NCBI RefSeq assembly: GCF_024790395.1
Contig: NZ_JAJISC010000001.1
Location: 707,686-771,685, forward strand
Length of the DNA stretch: 64,000 nt
Source: Halomonas dongshanensis
GTDB taxonomy: Bacteria; Pseudomonadota; Gammaproteobacteria; Pseudomonadales; Halomonadaceae
Reading direction: 5' to 3'
In this document: positions 19,874 through 28,802 of the stretch, in pieces
Numbering within the stretch: the first letter of the stretch is position 1
Layout of the letters: each line of letters opens with the position of its first letter
The notes under the pieces: model-generated
Databases searched by the model: none
Told to the model about the DNA's origin: nothing
Seen by the model: the letters and a program-made list of their open reading frames with translations, nothing else
Program-made: the position numbers and the translations under genes

Positions 19874-19888
19874 TGGGAATCATTTACA
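19874..19888 (+). promoter_or_regulatory. Candidate Fur box before bfd
   Basis: TGGGAATCATTTACA matches 10 of 14 arm positions of the 7-1-7 Fur consensus TGATAAT-n-ATTATCA and ends 30 bases before the bfd ATG. Fur repression of bfd is known in E. coli and Pseudomonas, which makes the site plausible. Confidence 0.45.
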
Positions 19889-19918
19889 TTCCTTCCATGA
19901 GTTTCATGAGGTGTTGCC

Positions 19919-20125
19919 ATGTACGTGTGTGTGTGCAAAGGAGTGACCGATCATCAAATACGCCAACAGGTCAGCGACGGTGCGCGTAGCTGGCGCGAAG
20001 TGCGTGAAGCGACAGGGTGCGGTACTCAATGCGGCAAGTGTGCAAGCTTTGGTAAGAGCGTAATGCGTGAAGCCGTTCAAGCGACATCTTTCGAGTCGGA
20101 TATGAGTCTTGCTTATGCATTATGA
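19919..20125 (+). CDS. bfd: Bacterioferritin-associated ferredoxin
   Basis: A 68-residue [2Fe-2S] protein that donates electrons to the bacterioferritin haem so stored iron can be mobilised under starvation. MYVCVCKGVTDHQI and the later CGTQCGKC provide the cluster ligands Cys4, Cys6, Cys38 and Cys41, exactly as in characterised Bfd. It lies 191 bases before bfr in the same direction, but a bfr promoter and hairpin in the gap suggest separate control: bfd induced by low iron, bfr by high iron. Confidence 0.96.
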   Translation: MYVCVCKGVTDHQIRQQVSDGARSWREVREATGCGTQCGKCASFGKSVMREAVQATSFESDMSLAYAL

Positions 20126-20186
20126 TTTTCCAACTGTGACGCGAATCACTATTGTTGGTGTTATATTTAGCAAGTAATTGATTTGC

Positions 20187-20233
20187 TTGTATTTTTATTT
20201 ATCCTCTCTATACTCCCGGGTTACTGGGAGTAT
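20187..20233 (+). promoter_or_regulatory. Probable bfr promoter overlapped by a perfect 8-bp-arm inverted repeat
   Basis: TTGTAT at 20187-20192 and TATACT at 20209-20214 are 16 bases apart. The inverted repeat ATACTCCC...GGGAGTAT (20210-20233, eight-base spacer) overlaps the -10 element and the expected start of transcription. It has no T-run, so it looks more like an operator or a leader hairpin than a terminator. No known consensus was recognised. Confidence 0.5.
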
Positions 20234-20316
20234 GTCTTTACGTGTCTATGCTCCCTTGTTTCGTAACTGTCTGATCGAATTGAGTTTCGACCCACGACTA
20301 GAAAAAAGGTGACGGC

Positions 20317-20802
20317 ATGAAAGGCGATCCTAAAGTAATTCAGCATCTCAACATCGCACTCGGTAACGAACTGATCGCGATCAATCAGTACTTCCTTCAC
20401 GCCAAGATGTACAAAGACTGGGGCCTCAAGGCGCTGGCCAAGTGGGAGTACGATGAGTCCATCGAAGAGATGCAGCACGCCGACAAACTGATCGAGCGCA
20501 TCCTGTTCCTCGAAGGTATTCCCAACCTGCAAGACCTTGGCAAGCTGCACATTGGCGAGAACGTCAAAGAGATGCTGGAAAGCGATCTCAAGATCGAGCA
20601 CGACGGCCGTCGCGACTACATCGAAGCGATCACCTACTGCGAAAGCGTCAAAGACTATGTCTCCCGTGATCTGCTTCGCGATCTACTGGCCGATGAAGAA
20701 GAGCACATCGATCACATCGAAACCGAACTCCGTCTGATCGACCAAGTCGGCATCCAGAACTACATGCTGCGCCAAATGCAGCTGGCGGGCGACCACGAAT
20801 AA
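20317..20802 (+). CDS. bfr: Bacterioferritin
   Basis: A 161-residue haem ferritin that assembles into a 24-subunit iron-storage shell. The ferroxidase ligands Glu18, Glu51, His54, Glu94, Glu127 and His130 are all in place, and Met52, the haem axial ligand that distinguishes bacterioferritin from other ferritins, is present in EEMQHADK. So this is a catalytically complete, haem-binding subunit, unlike the split alpha/beta pairs of some proteobacteria. A strong terminator follows. Confidence 0.97.
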   Translation: MKGDPKVIQHLNIALGNELIAINQYFLHAKMYKDWGLKALAKWEYDESIEEMQHADKLIERILFLEGIPNLQDLGKLHIGENVKEMLESDLKIEHDGRRDYIEAITYCESVKDYVSRDLLRDLLADEEEHIDHIETELRLIDQVGIQNYMLRQMQLAGDHE

Positions 20803-20842
20803 GGCATTCGCCCAAGGCGTGTTCTTGAGGCCTTGAAACGCA

Positions 20843-20875
20843 AATCCCCCCGAGCTCGCTCGGGGGGATTTTTTT
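20843..20875. terminator. Bidirectional terminator between bfr and cstA-like gene
   Basis: AATCCCCCCGAG and CTCGGGGGGATT form a perfect 12-base-pair stem around CTCG, followed by seven T on the plus strand; the minus strand has only a short T tract. It separates the convergent genes. Confidence 0.92.
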
Positions 20876-20917
20876 GCCTGCTTAGTAGGCTGGAAAGGGG
20901 CGATCAATGAGGATCGA

Positions 20918-22378
20918 TCAGCGCCCCGCTGCCAAGCTTTCGTCGCTGAATGTCGCTGCGGGCTCGTCCACGGTGAAGGTGGCGCGGCTCAAACGGCGTA
21001 CGCGTTTCATGAACAGCGCGATGCAGATCAGCGTGCCGAGGGTGGCGGCAGCGTAGCTCCACTGCAGCGGCAGGCCGAAGCCGATCGGCGCGTAGGCGAT
21101 GTAGGTGAAAGTCGCCATGGTCATGAACACCGCCGGAATCGAGGTGATCAGGTAAGGCTTGCGCGAAAGCACAAGGTACATGGTCGCAACCCACAAGGCG
21201 ATGACCGCAGTGGTCTGGTTGGCCCAAGAGAAGTAGCGCCACAGCAGGGTGAAGTCCATGTGCGTCAGGATATAGGACATGGCGAACAGCGGCAGGGCGA
21301 TGACCAAGCGGCGAACGAAGGGACGCTGATCGATCTTCAGGTAGTCGGCGATGATCATGCGCGCGCTACGAAACGCGGTATCGCCCGAGGTGATCGGCAG
21401 GACGATAACGCCGAGAACCGCCAGGGTGCCGCCCACTGCGCCCAGCATGGTGGTTGCCACTTCGCTGACCACGGCCGCCGGGCCACCTGCTGCAAGCACG
21501 TCGGAGAGGCTTTGGTCGCCGTGGAACAGGCTCATGGCGGCAGCGGCCCAGATCATGGCGATGACACCCTCGGTGATCATCATGCCGTAGAAAATCTTAC
21601 GCCCATTGGTTTCGTTCTTGGTGGTACGCGAGATGATCGGCGTTTGGGTGGCATGGAAGCCGGAAAGGGCACCGCACGAAATGGTCAAGAATAGTAGCGG
21701 GAAGATGGGGGCACCTTCCGGATGCATGTTCTGGAACGAAAGTTCAGGGATGGGCGCGCCGGTAACGATCAAGCCAATGCCGATGCCTGCCGCGCTGAAC
21801 AGTAAAAGGGCGCCGAAGTAGGGGTAAATGCGTCCAATGATCTTGTCGATCGGCAGCAGCGTTGCCAGCAGATAGTAGGCGAAGATGGCCAGAATAATGA
21901 CAGTCAGCGATATCGGCAGCATGTTCTGCAGAAGCGCGGCCGGTGAAGTCACGAACACCGTGCCCACGAGCAGCAGCAGCAGGATGGCAAAGCCGTTGAC
22001 CACGTGCTTCATCATCTTGCCCAAAAACTTGCCCGCCAGCTGAGGCAGGTGGGCGCCGTGGTTGCGAATCGAGATCATGCCCGTCAAGTAGTCGTGCACG
22101 GCACCGGCGAAGATACAGCCCACGACGATCCAGACGAAGGCCACGGGGCCGTAAAGCGCTCCCAGAATGGGGCCGAAAATGGGCCCGACGCCCGCAATGT
22201 TGAGCAGCTGAATCAAAGAGTTGCGAGTAGTGTTCATAGGAACGTAGTCGATGTCGTCGCGCATGCTGAACGCCGGGGTTTGGCGCTTGCGGTCGGTGAC
22301 GAACACCCGCTCTACGAACTTGCCGTAGGTAAAGTAGCCTACGATCAAAAGCGCGATCGAGACGATGAATGTGATCAT
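20918..22378 (-). CDS. cstA: CstA-family carbon starvation protein / putative pyruvate-type transporter
   Basis: A 486-residue multi-spanning membrane protein starting MITFIVSIALLIVGYFTYG. Conserved CstA stretches include GVGPIFGPILGALYGP near residue 60, DYLTGMISIRNHGAHLP near 95 and SGFHATQTPIISRTTKNE near 235. Members E. coli CstA and BtsT (about 700 residues) transport pyruvate or peptides; this is the shorter ~480-residue branch, so substrate is inferred only broadly. ATG 22378 follows AGGTG and starts right at the first helix; an upstream in-frame ATG lacks support. Confidence 0.85.
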   Translation of the reverse strand: MITFIVSIALLIVGYFTYGKFVERVFVTDRKRQTPAFSMRDDIDYVPMNTTRNSLIQLLNIAGVGPIFGPILGALYGPVAFVWIVVGCIFAGAVHDYLTGMISIRNHGAHLPQLAGKFLGKMMKHVVNGFAILLLLLVGTVFVTSPAALLQNMLPISLTVIILAIFAYYLLATLLPIDKIIGRIYPYFGALLLFSAAGIGIGLIVTGAPIPELSFQNMHPEGAPIFPLLFLTISCGALSGFHATQTPIISRTTKNETNGRKIFYGMMITEGVIAMIWAAAAMSLFHGDQSLSDVLAAGGPAAVVSEVATTMLGAVGGTLAVLGVIVLPITSGDTAFRSARMIIADYLKIDQRPFVRRLVIALPLFAMSYILTHMDFTLLWRYFSWANQTTAVIALWVATMYLVLSRKPYLITSIPAVFMTMATFTYIAYAPIGFGLPLQWSYAAATLGTLICIALFMKRVRRLSRATFTVDEPAATFSDESLAAGR

Positions 22379-22589
22379 TGGGCGCACCTGAAGATTCAGA
22401 GGGTAGGGGGTGAAGCGTGGTGCTAGCGAAAGCGGATGGTGCTCTCGTTTAGCGATACTGAATCTAACTAGAGTTGCTGCCCACTGCATCTAGACTTTAG
22501 TGGTTGATACGACGGTTTGAACAGCACCAGCAGCGCAAACGCAACGGGCAGCCATTTGGCTGCCCGTTGGTAATGGATAATCGTTAGGC

Positions 22590-23138
22590 TTAGCCCTCGA
22601 TCACGCCGCAGGCCTGACGGCCACCGCCGCCGCCCAGGTGGGGCTCATCGCTATAAGTATCGCCGCCTTCGTGCACCATGAGGCTGTGGCCCGCCAGGTC
22701 GTCCATGCTCAGGCGTGGCGCCAGCATGGGCAGGTTGGCTTCGCCGTCTTCGTTGACGGTCAGCACCGGAAGATCGCCCAGGTGCCCGTCGCCATAGGGG
22801 CCTTGGTGCGTATCGGTATTGTCCGGGTCGTAGTGGTCGCCTGCCGCCTGCGCCGCCGTCATTTCGCCGTCATCGTTTTCGGCGGGTTCGCAACTTGGGT
22901 TCTCGTGCATATGAAAGCCATACACGCCCGGCTCAAGGCCGCTGAGCGAAGGCGTTAGCATAACGCCACCAAAATCGGATGCCTCGGCGGTAACGGTGCC
23001 AATCGACTCGCCGATACCCTCGGCGCTGACGCTGTGCATCTCGACCTCTATCGACTCGTTCGATTGCGCATGAGCAGCACCTGCGGCCAAAAGTAGCGCG
23101 GCGCTGACGCCAACGAGCGGTGTGGTTACATAACGCAT
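22590..23138 (-). CDS. sodC: Periplasmic Cu,Zn superoxide dismutase
   Basis: Dismutates superoxide in the periplasm. The 182-residue precursor has a signal peptide (MRYVTTPLVGVSAALLLAAG, cut after AHA, about residue 25). Copper ligands lie in FHMHENPSC, the bridging and zinc histidines in GDHYDP, HQGPYGDGHLGDLP with zinc Asp, and the last copper His in LMVHEGGD. The two cysteines (NPSCEP and QACGVIEG) form the structural disulphide. GGGAG precedes the ATG by seven bases. The family name and all metal ligands are clear. Confidence 0.95.
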   Translation of the reverse strand: MRYVTTPLVGVSAALLLAAGAAHAQSNESIEVEMHSVSAEGIGESIGTVTAEASDFGGVMLTPSLSGLEPGVYGFHMHENPSCEPAENDDGEMTAAQAAGDHYDPDNTDTHQGPYGDGHLGDLPVLTVNEDGEANLPMLAPRLSMDDLAGHSLMVHEGGDTYSDEPHLGGGGGRQACGVIEG

Positions 23139-23306
23139 GGTGTTTCTCCCTTCCTGATCCATGGAGGTCGTAAAACTTGTCACACTGCCCTGCGCCTTAA
23201 GCAGGGCGTTTCTTCAGCGTAGACACCCAGCCGCCTCGCTGCCAACGCAAGGGTGACACCTGCGCCGCTAGCCGCGACAATAGCGCCCTCTTCGATGGGA
23301 AAACGC

Positions 23307-24077
23307 ATGACCGCACTCGACATACTCTATCGCGACGAACACCTCGTAGTGGTCAACAAGCCATCAGGGCTTCTGGTGCACCGCAGCGCTCTAGCGCGAG
23401 GAGAAACCGAGTTTCTCGTTCAGCGGCTGCGCAACCAGCTTGGCCAGCGGGTCTATCCGGTACATAGGCTGGATCGCCCGACCTCGGGAGTCATGGTGCT
23501 GGCGCTCTCGTCTGATGCGGCCCGCAAGCTCACCGATGCCTTTACCGAACGCCAGGTAGAGAAACGCTATCTTGCCGTGGTGCGCGGCCATGCACCCGAG
23601 GCAGAGCTATTAGACTACGCCCTGCGCGAAGAAGATGGCTCGCGGCCCAAAGCCGAGATGCCCGCGATGGCCGCCGCCACCGAAATACGCCGCCTGGATA
23701 GTGTCGAGCTGCCGGTGCAGGTCGACCGCTACCCCAAGGCGCGCTACTCGCTGGTCGAGGCGCGCCCGCTGACCGGGCGACGCCACCAGATCCGCCGTCA
23801 CCTTTCACGGCGCGGCTACCCCATCATCGGCGATGCCAAACATGGCAAGAGCGTGCACAACCGCTTTTTCGCCGAACGGCTTGGCGCGCCGCGCTTGCTT
23901 CTGGCGGCCACGCAGCTAGCCTTCGCGCACCCCGCGGGCGGTGAGTATCTAGCCGTCACCTGCGCGCTCGATGATGTCATGACCCAGCTCTTTCACCATT
24001 TAGGCTGGGCGGGCCACCTGCCGGTGAATGGCGTGAGCGCGACAGATAACATCGTCGAACCAGTGATAGCTAAATAG
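23307..24077 (+). CDS. truC: tRNA pseudouridine(65) synthase TruC
   Basis: An RluA-family pseudouridine synthase of 256 residues that, in E. coli TruC, isomerises U65 in certain tRNAs. It begins TALDILYRDEHLVVVNKPSG with the LLVHRSALARGE signature close to TruC, and the catalytic aspartate is in HRLDRPTSGVMVLALS near residue 58. RRHQIRRHLSRRGYPIIGD is the conserved C-terminal motif. No S4 domain is present, as in TruC. ATG 23307 follows GGGA; an upstream ATG at 23295 lacks a ribosome site. Confidence 0.88.
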   Translation: MTALDILYRDEHLVVVNKPSGLLVHRSALARGETEFLVQRLRNQLGQRVYPVHRLDRPTSGVMVLALSSDAARKLTDAFTERQVEKRYLAVVRGHAPEAELLDYALREEDGSRPKAEMPAMAAATEIRRLDSVELPVQVDRYPKARYSLVEARPLTGRRHQIRRHLSRRGYPIIGDAKHGKSVHNRFFAERLGAPRLLLAATQLAFAHPAGGEYLAVTCALDDVMTQLFHHLGWAGHLPVNGVSATDNIVEPVIAK

Positions 24078-24132
24078 AACCACTAAATAGTTAATAGAAA
24101 CGTTAATAGAACCTTTGATAGCAGAGAGCATC

Positions 24133-24930
24133 ATGCCCCCGAGTGATTACGACCTGCGTTTTGGCGGTATTCGCCGCCTGTACGGCCAGCGCGCCGTCGA
24201 GGCTTTCCAGCGCGCCCACGTGGTCGTGGTTGGCGTGGGCGGCGTGGGCAGCTGGGCGGCGGAGGCGCTGGCGCGCTCAGGGATAGCCAAGCTCACGCTG
24301 ATCGATCTCGACGATGTTTGCGTCTCCAACGTCAACCGTCAGCTTCATGCTCTGGATGGCACGGTGGGGCGGCCTAAGGTCGATGTGTTGGCCGAGCGCT
24401 GTCGGCTGATCAATCCCGAGATCGAGATCATTGCCGATGCCGCCTTCGTCACCCCAACGAATCTAGCCGAGCGCATTCCGGAAGACGTTGATCATGTGGT
24501 CGACGCCATCGATAGCGTTATTGCCAAGGCCGCGCTGATTGCCTGGTGCAAGCGGCGCAAGATTTCGATCACCGTGACCGGTGCGGCGGGTGGGCAGACC
24601 GACCCTACGCGGATTCAAGTGGCGGATCTCACCCGCACCGAGCACGACCCGCTTCTGGCCAAGGTGCGCTCGCGCCTGCGCCGCGACTATAATTTCTCGC
24701 GTAACCCCAAGCGCCGCTTCTCGGTGGAGTGCGTCTACTCCGACGAGCAGTTGGTCTACCCTGGCAGCGATGGCGAAGTGTGCCTGCAAAAGCCTGGCAG
24801 CGGAGAAGCCACTCGGCTCGACTGCGCCTCGGGCTTTGGTGCCGCCACCTTCGTCACCGGCACCTTCGGCTTCGTCGCTGCCTCTAAAGTACTCGAGCGA
24901 CTGGCCAGGAAGGCGCAGCGCACCGAGTGA
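24133..24930 (+). CDS. tcdA: tRNA threonylcarbamoyladenosine dehydratase
   Basis: ATP-dependent enzyme that cyclises t6A37 in tRNA to ct6A (formerly YgdL/CsdL). The 265-residue E1-like fold shows VVVVGVGGVGSWAAEALARSG near residue 28 for ATP binding, LIDLDDVCVSNVNRQ with the activating Asp/Arg, and DAIDSVIAK. GAGAG lies before ATG 24133; an in-frame TTG at 24115 is less likely. It follows truC by 55 bases of AT-rich repeats, so the two tRNA-modifying enzymes may be co-transcribed. Confidence 0.92.
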   Translation: MPPSDYDLRFGGIRRLYGQRAVEAFQRAHVVVVGVGGVGSWAAEALARSGIAKLTLIDLDDVCVSNVNRQLHALDGTVGRPKVDVLAERCRLINPEIEIIADAAFVTPTNLAERIPEDVDHVVDAIDSVIAKAALIAWCKRRKISITVTGAAGGQTDPTRIQVADLTRTEHDPLLAKVRSRLRRDYNFSRNPKRRFSVECVYSDEQLVYPGSDGEVCLQKPGSGEATRLDCASGFGAATFVTGTFGFVAASKVLERLARKAQRTE

Positions 24931-24969
24931 TCCTCTCTTTTGACGTTTCAGGCACGCTGCGATAGCGCG

Positions 24970-26484
24970 CTAGAGACCGAAGGGCAGCCCCAGGGCGTAC
25001 CAGACAAAGTAGAGCAGTGTCCAACCCGACAGGATCGCCAGCGAGTAGGGCATAGCGACCGTGAGCAGGTGGCCCAGGGTGAACGAGCGGTTGTAGAGGT
25101 GGATCACTGCCAGGATCAGTGGCAAGTAAGGGTTAATCGGTGAGATCGGGTTGGTAGCAGAGTCGGCAATGCGATACGCCGCCTGGATCGCCTCGGGCGC
25201 GAGGCCCAAGAGCATCAGCATCGGCATGAAGATCGGCGCCATCAGCGCCCACTGGGCCGAACCGCTATAGAAAAACAGGTTCACCACCGCCGCCAGCAAA
25301 ATGAAGCCCAGTAGCGCGACCATGGGTGGCATGTTGATGCCCAAGAGCCAATCGGCGCCGTTGACGGCGGTGACGATCGCCAGATTCGACCAGTTAAAGA
25401 TAGCGATGAACTGGGCCACCATGAACACGATCACGATAAAGCCACACATGTCGCGCACCGCCTCCTCCATCAACCGTGGCACGTCACTTGGCCTTGAGAT
25501 CTTGCCCACCGTTACGCCATAGACGATGCCGCACAGGATGAAGAAGATCATGATGAAGGGCACCAGCCCACTCATGAACGGCGATGGCAGAAGTCCGCCT
25601 TCGGCGTTTCTGAGCCCGGAGCCTTCCGGCATGATCAGAAGCAGCACCGCCGCGATATAGGCCAGCGCCGAAAGACCCGTGTAGCGCAGCGCCCGACGCT
25701 CGGCCGCGCTAAGTGAGGTGCTTTGCGAGGCGTCGGTGACATCCTGCTGTGGGCGAAAGCGCTCGAGCATCGGCTCGGTATAGCGGTCGTTCATCACCGT
25801 GATGATCAGGGTGATCAAGGGCACCGAGGCGCACATGAAGAACCAGTTTGCGACTACGCTCACTTCATAGCCCGGACGCACACTCTGCACGACTTCGGTC
25901 GAGATGCCTGAAAGCAGCAAGTCGGTGCCAGCGATGAAGAAATTGGCGCTGAAGCCGGCAAAGATCGAGACGAAAGCCACGATGATGCCTGCCACTGGGT
26001 TGCGACCCACCGTCTTGAACATGATGGCAGCCAAGGGCGGGATGAGAAATACCGCCGCATCGGACACTAGATTGCCGATGATCGAGGTGAAAATCACCGC
26101 TGGAGTGATATAGCGCGGCGCCACGTTGCTGAGCATACGCTTGATCGCCGCGTCGGCCAGACCGGTTTTCTGAATCAAGCCAAGGGCCAGCACCATCACC
26201 AGTACCAGGCCTAGCGGGCGAAAGCTTGTAAAGTTGGTCACTGCGCCGGTCACCATGAAACGAAGGCCGTCCCAGCTCAGTAGCGAACGAACTTGAATCA
26301 GCTCCTGAGTCGCCGGGTCGATGACTGGATCGAGCCATAGACTCATCACTGCCGATAACCCGAGCGTTGCAACGAATAGCGCGAAGAACATGATAAAAGG
26401 ATGGGGAAGCGCATCGGCCAGACGCGCGACATGGTGCATCACGCCGGTGGTTTGCCCGGCATGAGCATTGGCTTGATTTTTCAT
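24970..26484 (-). CDS. abgT: AbgT-family transporter
   Basis: A 504-residue inner-membrane transporter of the AbgT family, whose founding member imports p-aminobenzoyl-glutamate and others export sulphonamides. Family marks: GSGL-like hairpins, SDAAVFLIPPLAAIMFK near residue 140, NFFIAGTDLLLSGIS near 185, and the C-terminal SATNPISPINPYLPL. It is 26 bases downstream of an M20 amidohydrolase on the same strand, the pairing seen in abgABT, with a divergent LysR gene like abgR. Import of an aminoacyl-aromatic or acyl-amino acid compound for hydrolysis is inferred. Confidence 0.88.
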   Translation of the reverse strand: MKNQANAHAGQTTGVMHHVARLADALPHPFIMFFALFVATLGLSAVMSLWLDPVIDPATQELIQVRSLLSWDGLRFMVTGAVTNFTSFRPLGLVLVMVLALGLIQKTGLADAAIKRMLSNVAPRYITPAVIFTSIIGNLVSDAAVFLIPPLAAIMFKTVGRNPVAGIIVAFVSIFAGFSANFFIAGTDLLLSGISTEVVQSVRPGYEVSVVANWFFMCASVPLITLIITVMNDRYTEPMLERFRPQQDVTDASQSTSLSAAERRALRYTGLSALAYIAAVLLLIMPEGSGLRNAEGGLLPSPFMSGLVPFIMIFFILCGIVYGVTVGKISRPSDVPRLMEEAVRDMCGFIVIVFMVAQFIAIFNWSNLAIVTAVNGADWLLGINMPPMVALLGFILLAAVVNLFFYSGSAQWALMAPIFMPMLMLLGLAPEAIQAAYRIADSATNPISPINPYLPLILAVIHLYNRSFTLGHLLTVAMPYSLAILSGWTLLYFVWYALGLPFGL

Positions 26485-26510
26485 TGTCGTCTTCCGAAGG
26501 GTAAGGGCGC

Positions 26511-27692
26511 TTAGCGCACCGCCAGTTCGCGTTGCACCATGGCCACGAAGAATGACGCCCCGGTGGGGATGATCGCGTCGTTGAAGTCATACAGCGGATG
26601 ATGAACGCTTACCCCGCCTTTCTCGCCCTCGAGACCGTTACCCAAGAACAGGTAGCAGCCCGGCACGGCGCGCAGCATGAACGAGAAGTCCTCGCTGCCG
26701 GAGAGCGGCTGGCAGTCGGTGTTGACCTTCTCCTCGCCGACCAGGCCCTTGGCCACATCGCAGGCGAGCTCGAAGGCATCGGCGTCGTTGATCGTGGCCG
26801 GGTAGCTGCCGGGGCGAATGGTCAGAGTGGCGCGGGCGCCATAGGCCTCGGCGCTGCTTTCCACCAGCGTCTTCAAGCGCGCCAGCGCGTGCTGACGAAC
26901 GCCTTCGTCGAAGGTGCGCAGGCACCCCATCATGCGCGCCTCACCGGGAATGACATTGAAGGTTCCTGAGCCCGCGTGCAGGTCGGTGAACGACAGCACC
27001 GCAGACGCCAGCGGCGAGGTATTGCGGCTGACGACGGTCTGGGCGCTGGTGATGATGGACGCGATTACTGGCATCGGGTCGACGGTGTGCTGGGGCATGG
27101 CGGCGTGCCCCCCCTTGCCCTGGATGTCGATGACGAAGCGATCCGAGCCCGCCAGCAGGGCGCCGTTGCGCACCCACAGCTCGCCGGCGGGAATGCCCGG
27201 CATGTTGTGAAGCCCGTAGACGCGATCGCAGGGGAAGCGCTCGAACAGACCGTCGTCGATCATCACCTGGGCGCCGGCCAGCCCCTCTTCCGCTGGCTGG
27301 AAGATGAAGTGCACGGTGCCGGCGAAATCCCGGTGCTCGGCCAGGTACCAGGCCGCCGCCAGTAGCATGGTGGTGTGGCCATCGTGGCCGCAGCCGTGCA
27401 TTCGGCCTTCGGTTTGGGAGGCGTAATCGAAGGTGTTTTGCTCGGTCATCGTCAACGCGTCCATGTCCGCGCGCAGGCCGATGGTGCGTGTGCCTGGCTT
27501 GCTTCCGCGCAATACTCCGACCACGCCGGTACCGCCAATGCCGGTGTGGACTTCATCGAAGCCCCAGGCGGTCAGCTTGTCGACCACCAGTTGGGCGGTG
27601 CGCTGCTCTTCGAAGCCCAGTTCTGGGTGGCGATGAATATCCTGGCGCCAGCGGGTGAATTCGTCATTATTGGCGATGAGGGCATCTATCAT
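26511..27692 (-). CDS. M20 family amidohydrolase (hippurate / aminobenzoyl-glutamate hydrolase type)
   Basis: A 393-residue metallopeptidase that cleaves amide bonds of N-acylated amino acids. WRQDIHRHPELGFEE near residue 14 and MHGCGHDGHTTMLLAA near 95 carry the metal-binding Cys/His pattern of the M20D subgroup (C-x-H), PAEEGLAGAQ provides the catalytic Glu, and GSEDFSFML the last metal ligand. ATG 27692 is chosen from the MIDALIANNDEF start; upstream in-frame ATG 27749 would run toward the operator. Only one hydrolase is present, not the AbgA/AbgB pair. Confidence 0.9.
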   Translation of the reverse strand: MIDALIANNDEFTRWRQDIHRHPELGFEEQRTAQLVVDKLTAWGFDEVHTGIGGTGVVGVLRGSKPGTRTIGLRADMDALTMTEQNTFDYASQTEGRMHGCGHDGHTTMLLAAAWYLAEHRDFAGTVHFIFQPAEEGLAGAQVMIDDGLFERFPCDRVYGLHNMPGIPAGELWVRNGALLAGSDRFVIDIQGKGGHAAMPQHTVDPMPVIASIITSAQTVVSRNTSPLASAVLSFTDLHAGSGTFNVIPGEARMMGCLRTFDEGVRQHALARLKTLVESSAEAYGARATLTIRPGSYPATINDADAFELACDVAKGLVGEEKVNTDCQPLSGSEDFSFMLRAVPGCYLFLGNGLEGEKGGVSVHHPLYDFNDAIIPTGASFFVAMVQRELAVR

Positions 27693-27799
27693 GAGGAAGG
27701 TTTCCTGAATTCTATTTTGTAATGGCTGAGTCGTTTCTAAAAGCGCCATGGCGCTTTTTTAGGCCACCCAAAACTTTATACCGGCGCTTCGAACGGTTT

Positions 27800-27817
27800 A
27801 TAGTGACTTGTCACTAT
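27800..27817. promoter_or_regulatory. Perfect palindrome between M20 and LysR genes, candidate LysR operator
   Basis: ATAGTGACTTGTCACTAT is a perfect palindrome with 8-base arms and a two-base centre (TT). It lies 19 bases before the LysR ATG and 107 bases before the divergent M20 start, the usual place for a LysR-type site. It contains T-N11-A-like spacing (T at the left arm, A at the right). Confidence 0.6.
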
Positions 27818-27836
27818 CACTCCATGAGTAAATGTT

Positions 27837-28802
27837 ATGGCCCACCGCGGCTTCACCGATGCCCAGATCGAGGCCTTCCTATGGATCATGAAAACCTCGA
27901 GCGCCACCGAGGCGGCCAACCGAATGCTGATCTCCCAGCCCGCCATCAGCCGCATGATCAAACAGCTCGAAACCCGGCTGGGATTTGCGCTGTTCGAGCG
28001 CCACCATAACCGGCTCTTGCCGACCCGGCGCGGCACGCTGTTTTATGATGAGGTGGAGCGGGTTCACCTGGGGCTGAATCATTTGCGTCAGTTCGCCGAG
28101 CGGCTCAAACATCGCGCCGCCGGGCAGTTGCGCATCGTCAGTATGCCCTCCTTCGCGATGGCGGTGTTTCCGGCGGTTTCCGCCGCCCTGGCCGAGCAGT
28201 TTCCCGAGCTCGAGATCAGTCTCTACTCGTTTCGCTCCCAGCAGATTCCCGAGGAGATGATCGCCCAGCGCTTCGACATCGGCATCACCACCGACACGCG
28301 TCCCGACCCGCGCTACCAGAGCCGCTACTATCGACTGCCTGGCATATGCTTGATACCTCGGGGCCACCCCTTGAGTGCCAAAACAGTGATCGATATTCAA
28401 GATCTCGAGAACGAGACCCTAATCTGTGGTGAGCCTGATGAGCAGAGTCGGCGACTTATCACGCAGAAACTCGATGAACACGGTGTCAAGCCGGGTAAGA
28501 TATGGACCGTTTCGTTAGGAGAAATGGCTGCCAGGCTCGTGGCCAACGGCACAGGTCTTTCCATTCTTAGCAGCGTAGCAGCACTCGATGCTCGTCGTGC
28601 TGAGATTGAGGTGCGACCTTTAAGCTTCTCTATCGACTATACCCTTCAGATCATCCTGCCCCTCGAAAAACACGCCGAGCCCATGGTCGTCGATATCAAT
28701 AACGTATTGATCGAGTTGATCGAAGCGAAGATCGAACAGAGCTATCATGCTGCCAACGTGATCGACTCCCGTTTAACCGCACTCCGAAGAGAAAAATCAT
28801 GA
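27837..28802 (+). CDS. LysR-family transcriptional regulator
   Basis: A 321-residue regulator. The winged helix-turn-helix occupies about residues 5-65 (FLWIMKTSSATEAANRMLIS, QPAISRMIKQLETRLGFALF), followed by a linker helix and a two-lobed effector domain with RIVSMPSFAMAVFPAVS and a C-terminal GTGLSILSS. It diverges from the M20-abgT operon with a palindrome between them, so it probably controls that operon and its own gene in response to the transported amide or its product (inferred). Its stop overlaps the next gene by four bases. Confidence 0.92.
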   Translation: MAHRGFTDAQIEAFLWIMKTSSATEAANRMLISQPAISRMIKQLETRLGFALFERHHNRLLPTRRGTLFYDEVERVHLGLNHLRQFAERLKHRAAGQLRIVSMPSFAMAVFPAVSAALAEQFPELEISLYSFRSQQIPEEMIAQRFDIGITTDTRPDPRYQSRYYRLPGICLIPRGHPLSAKTVIDIQDLENETLICGEPDEQSRRLITQKLDEHGVKPGKIWTVSLGEMAARLVANGTGLSILSSVAALDARRAEIEVRPLSFSIDYTLQIILPLEKHAEPMVVDINNVLIELIEAKIEQSYHAANVIDSRLTALRREKS

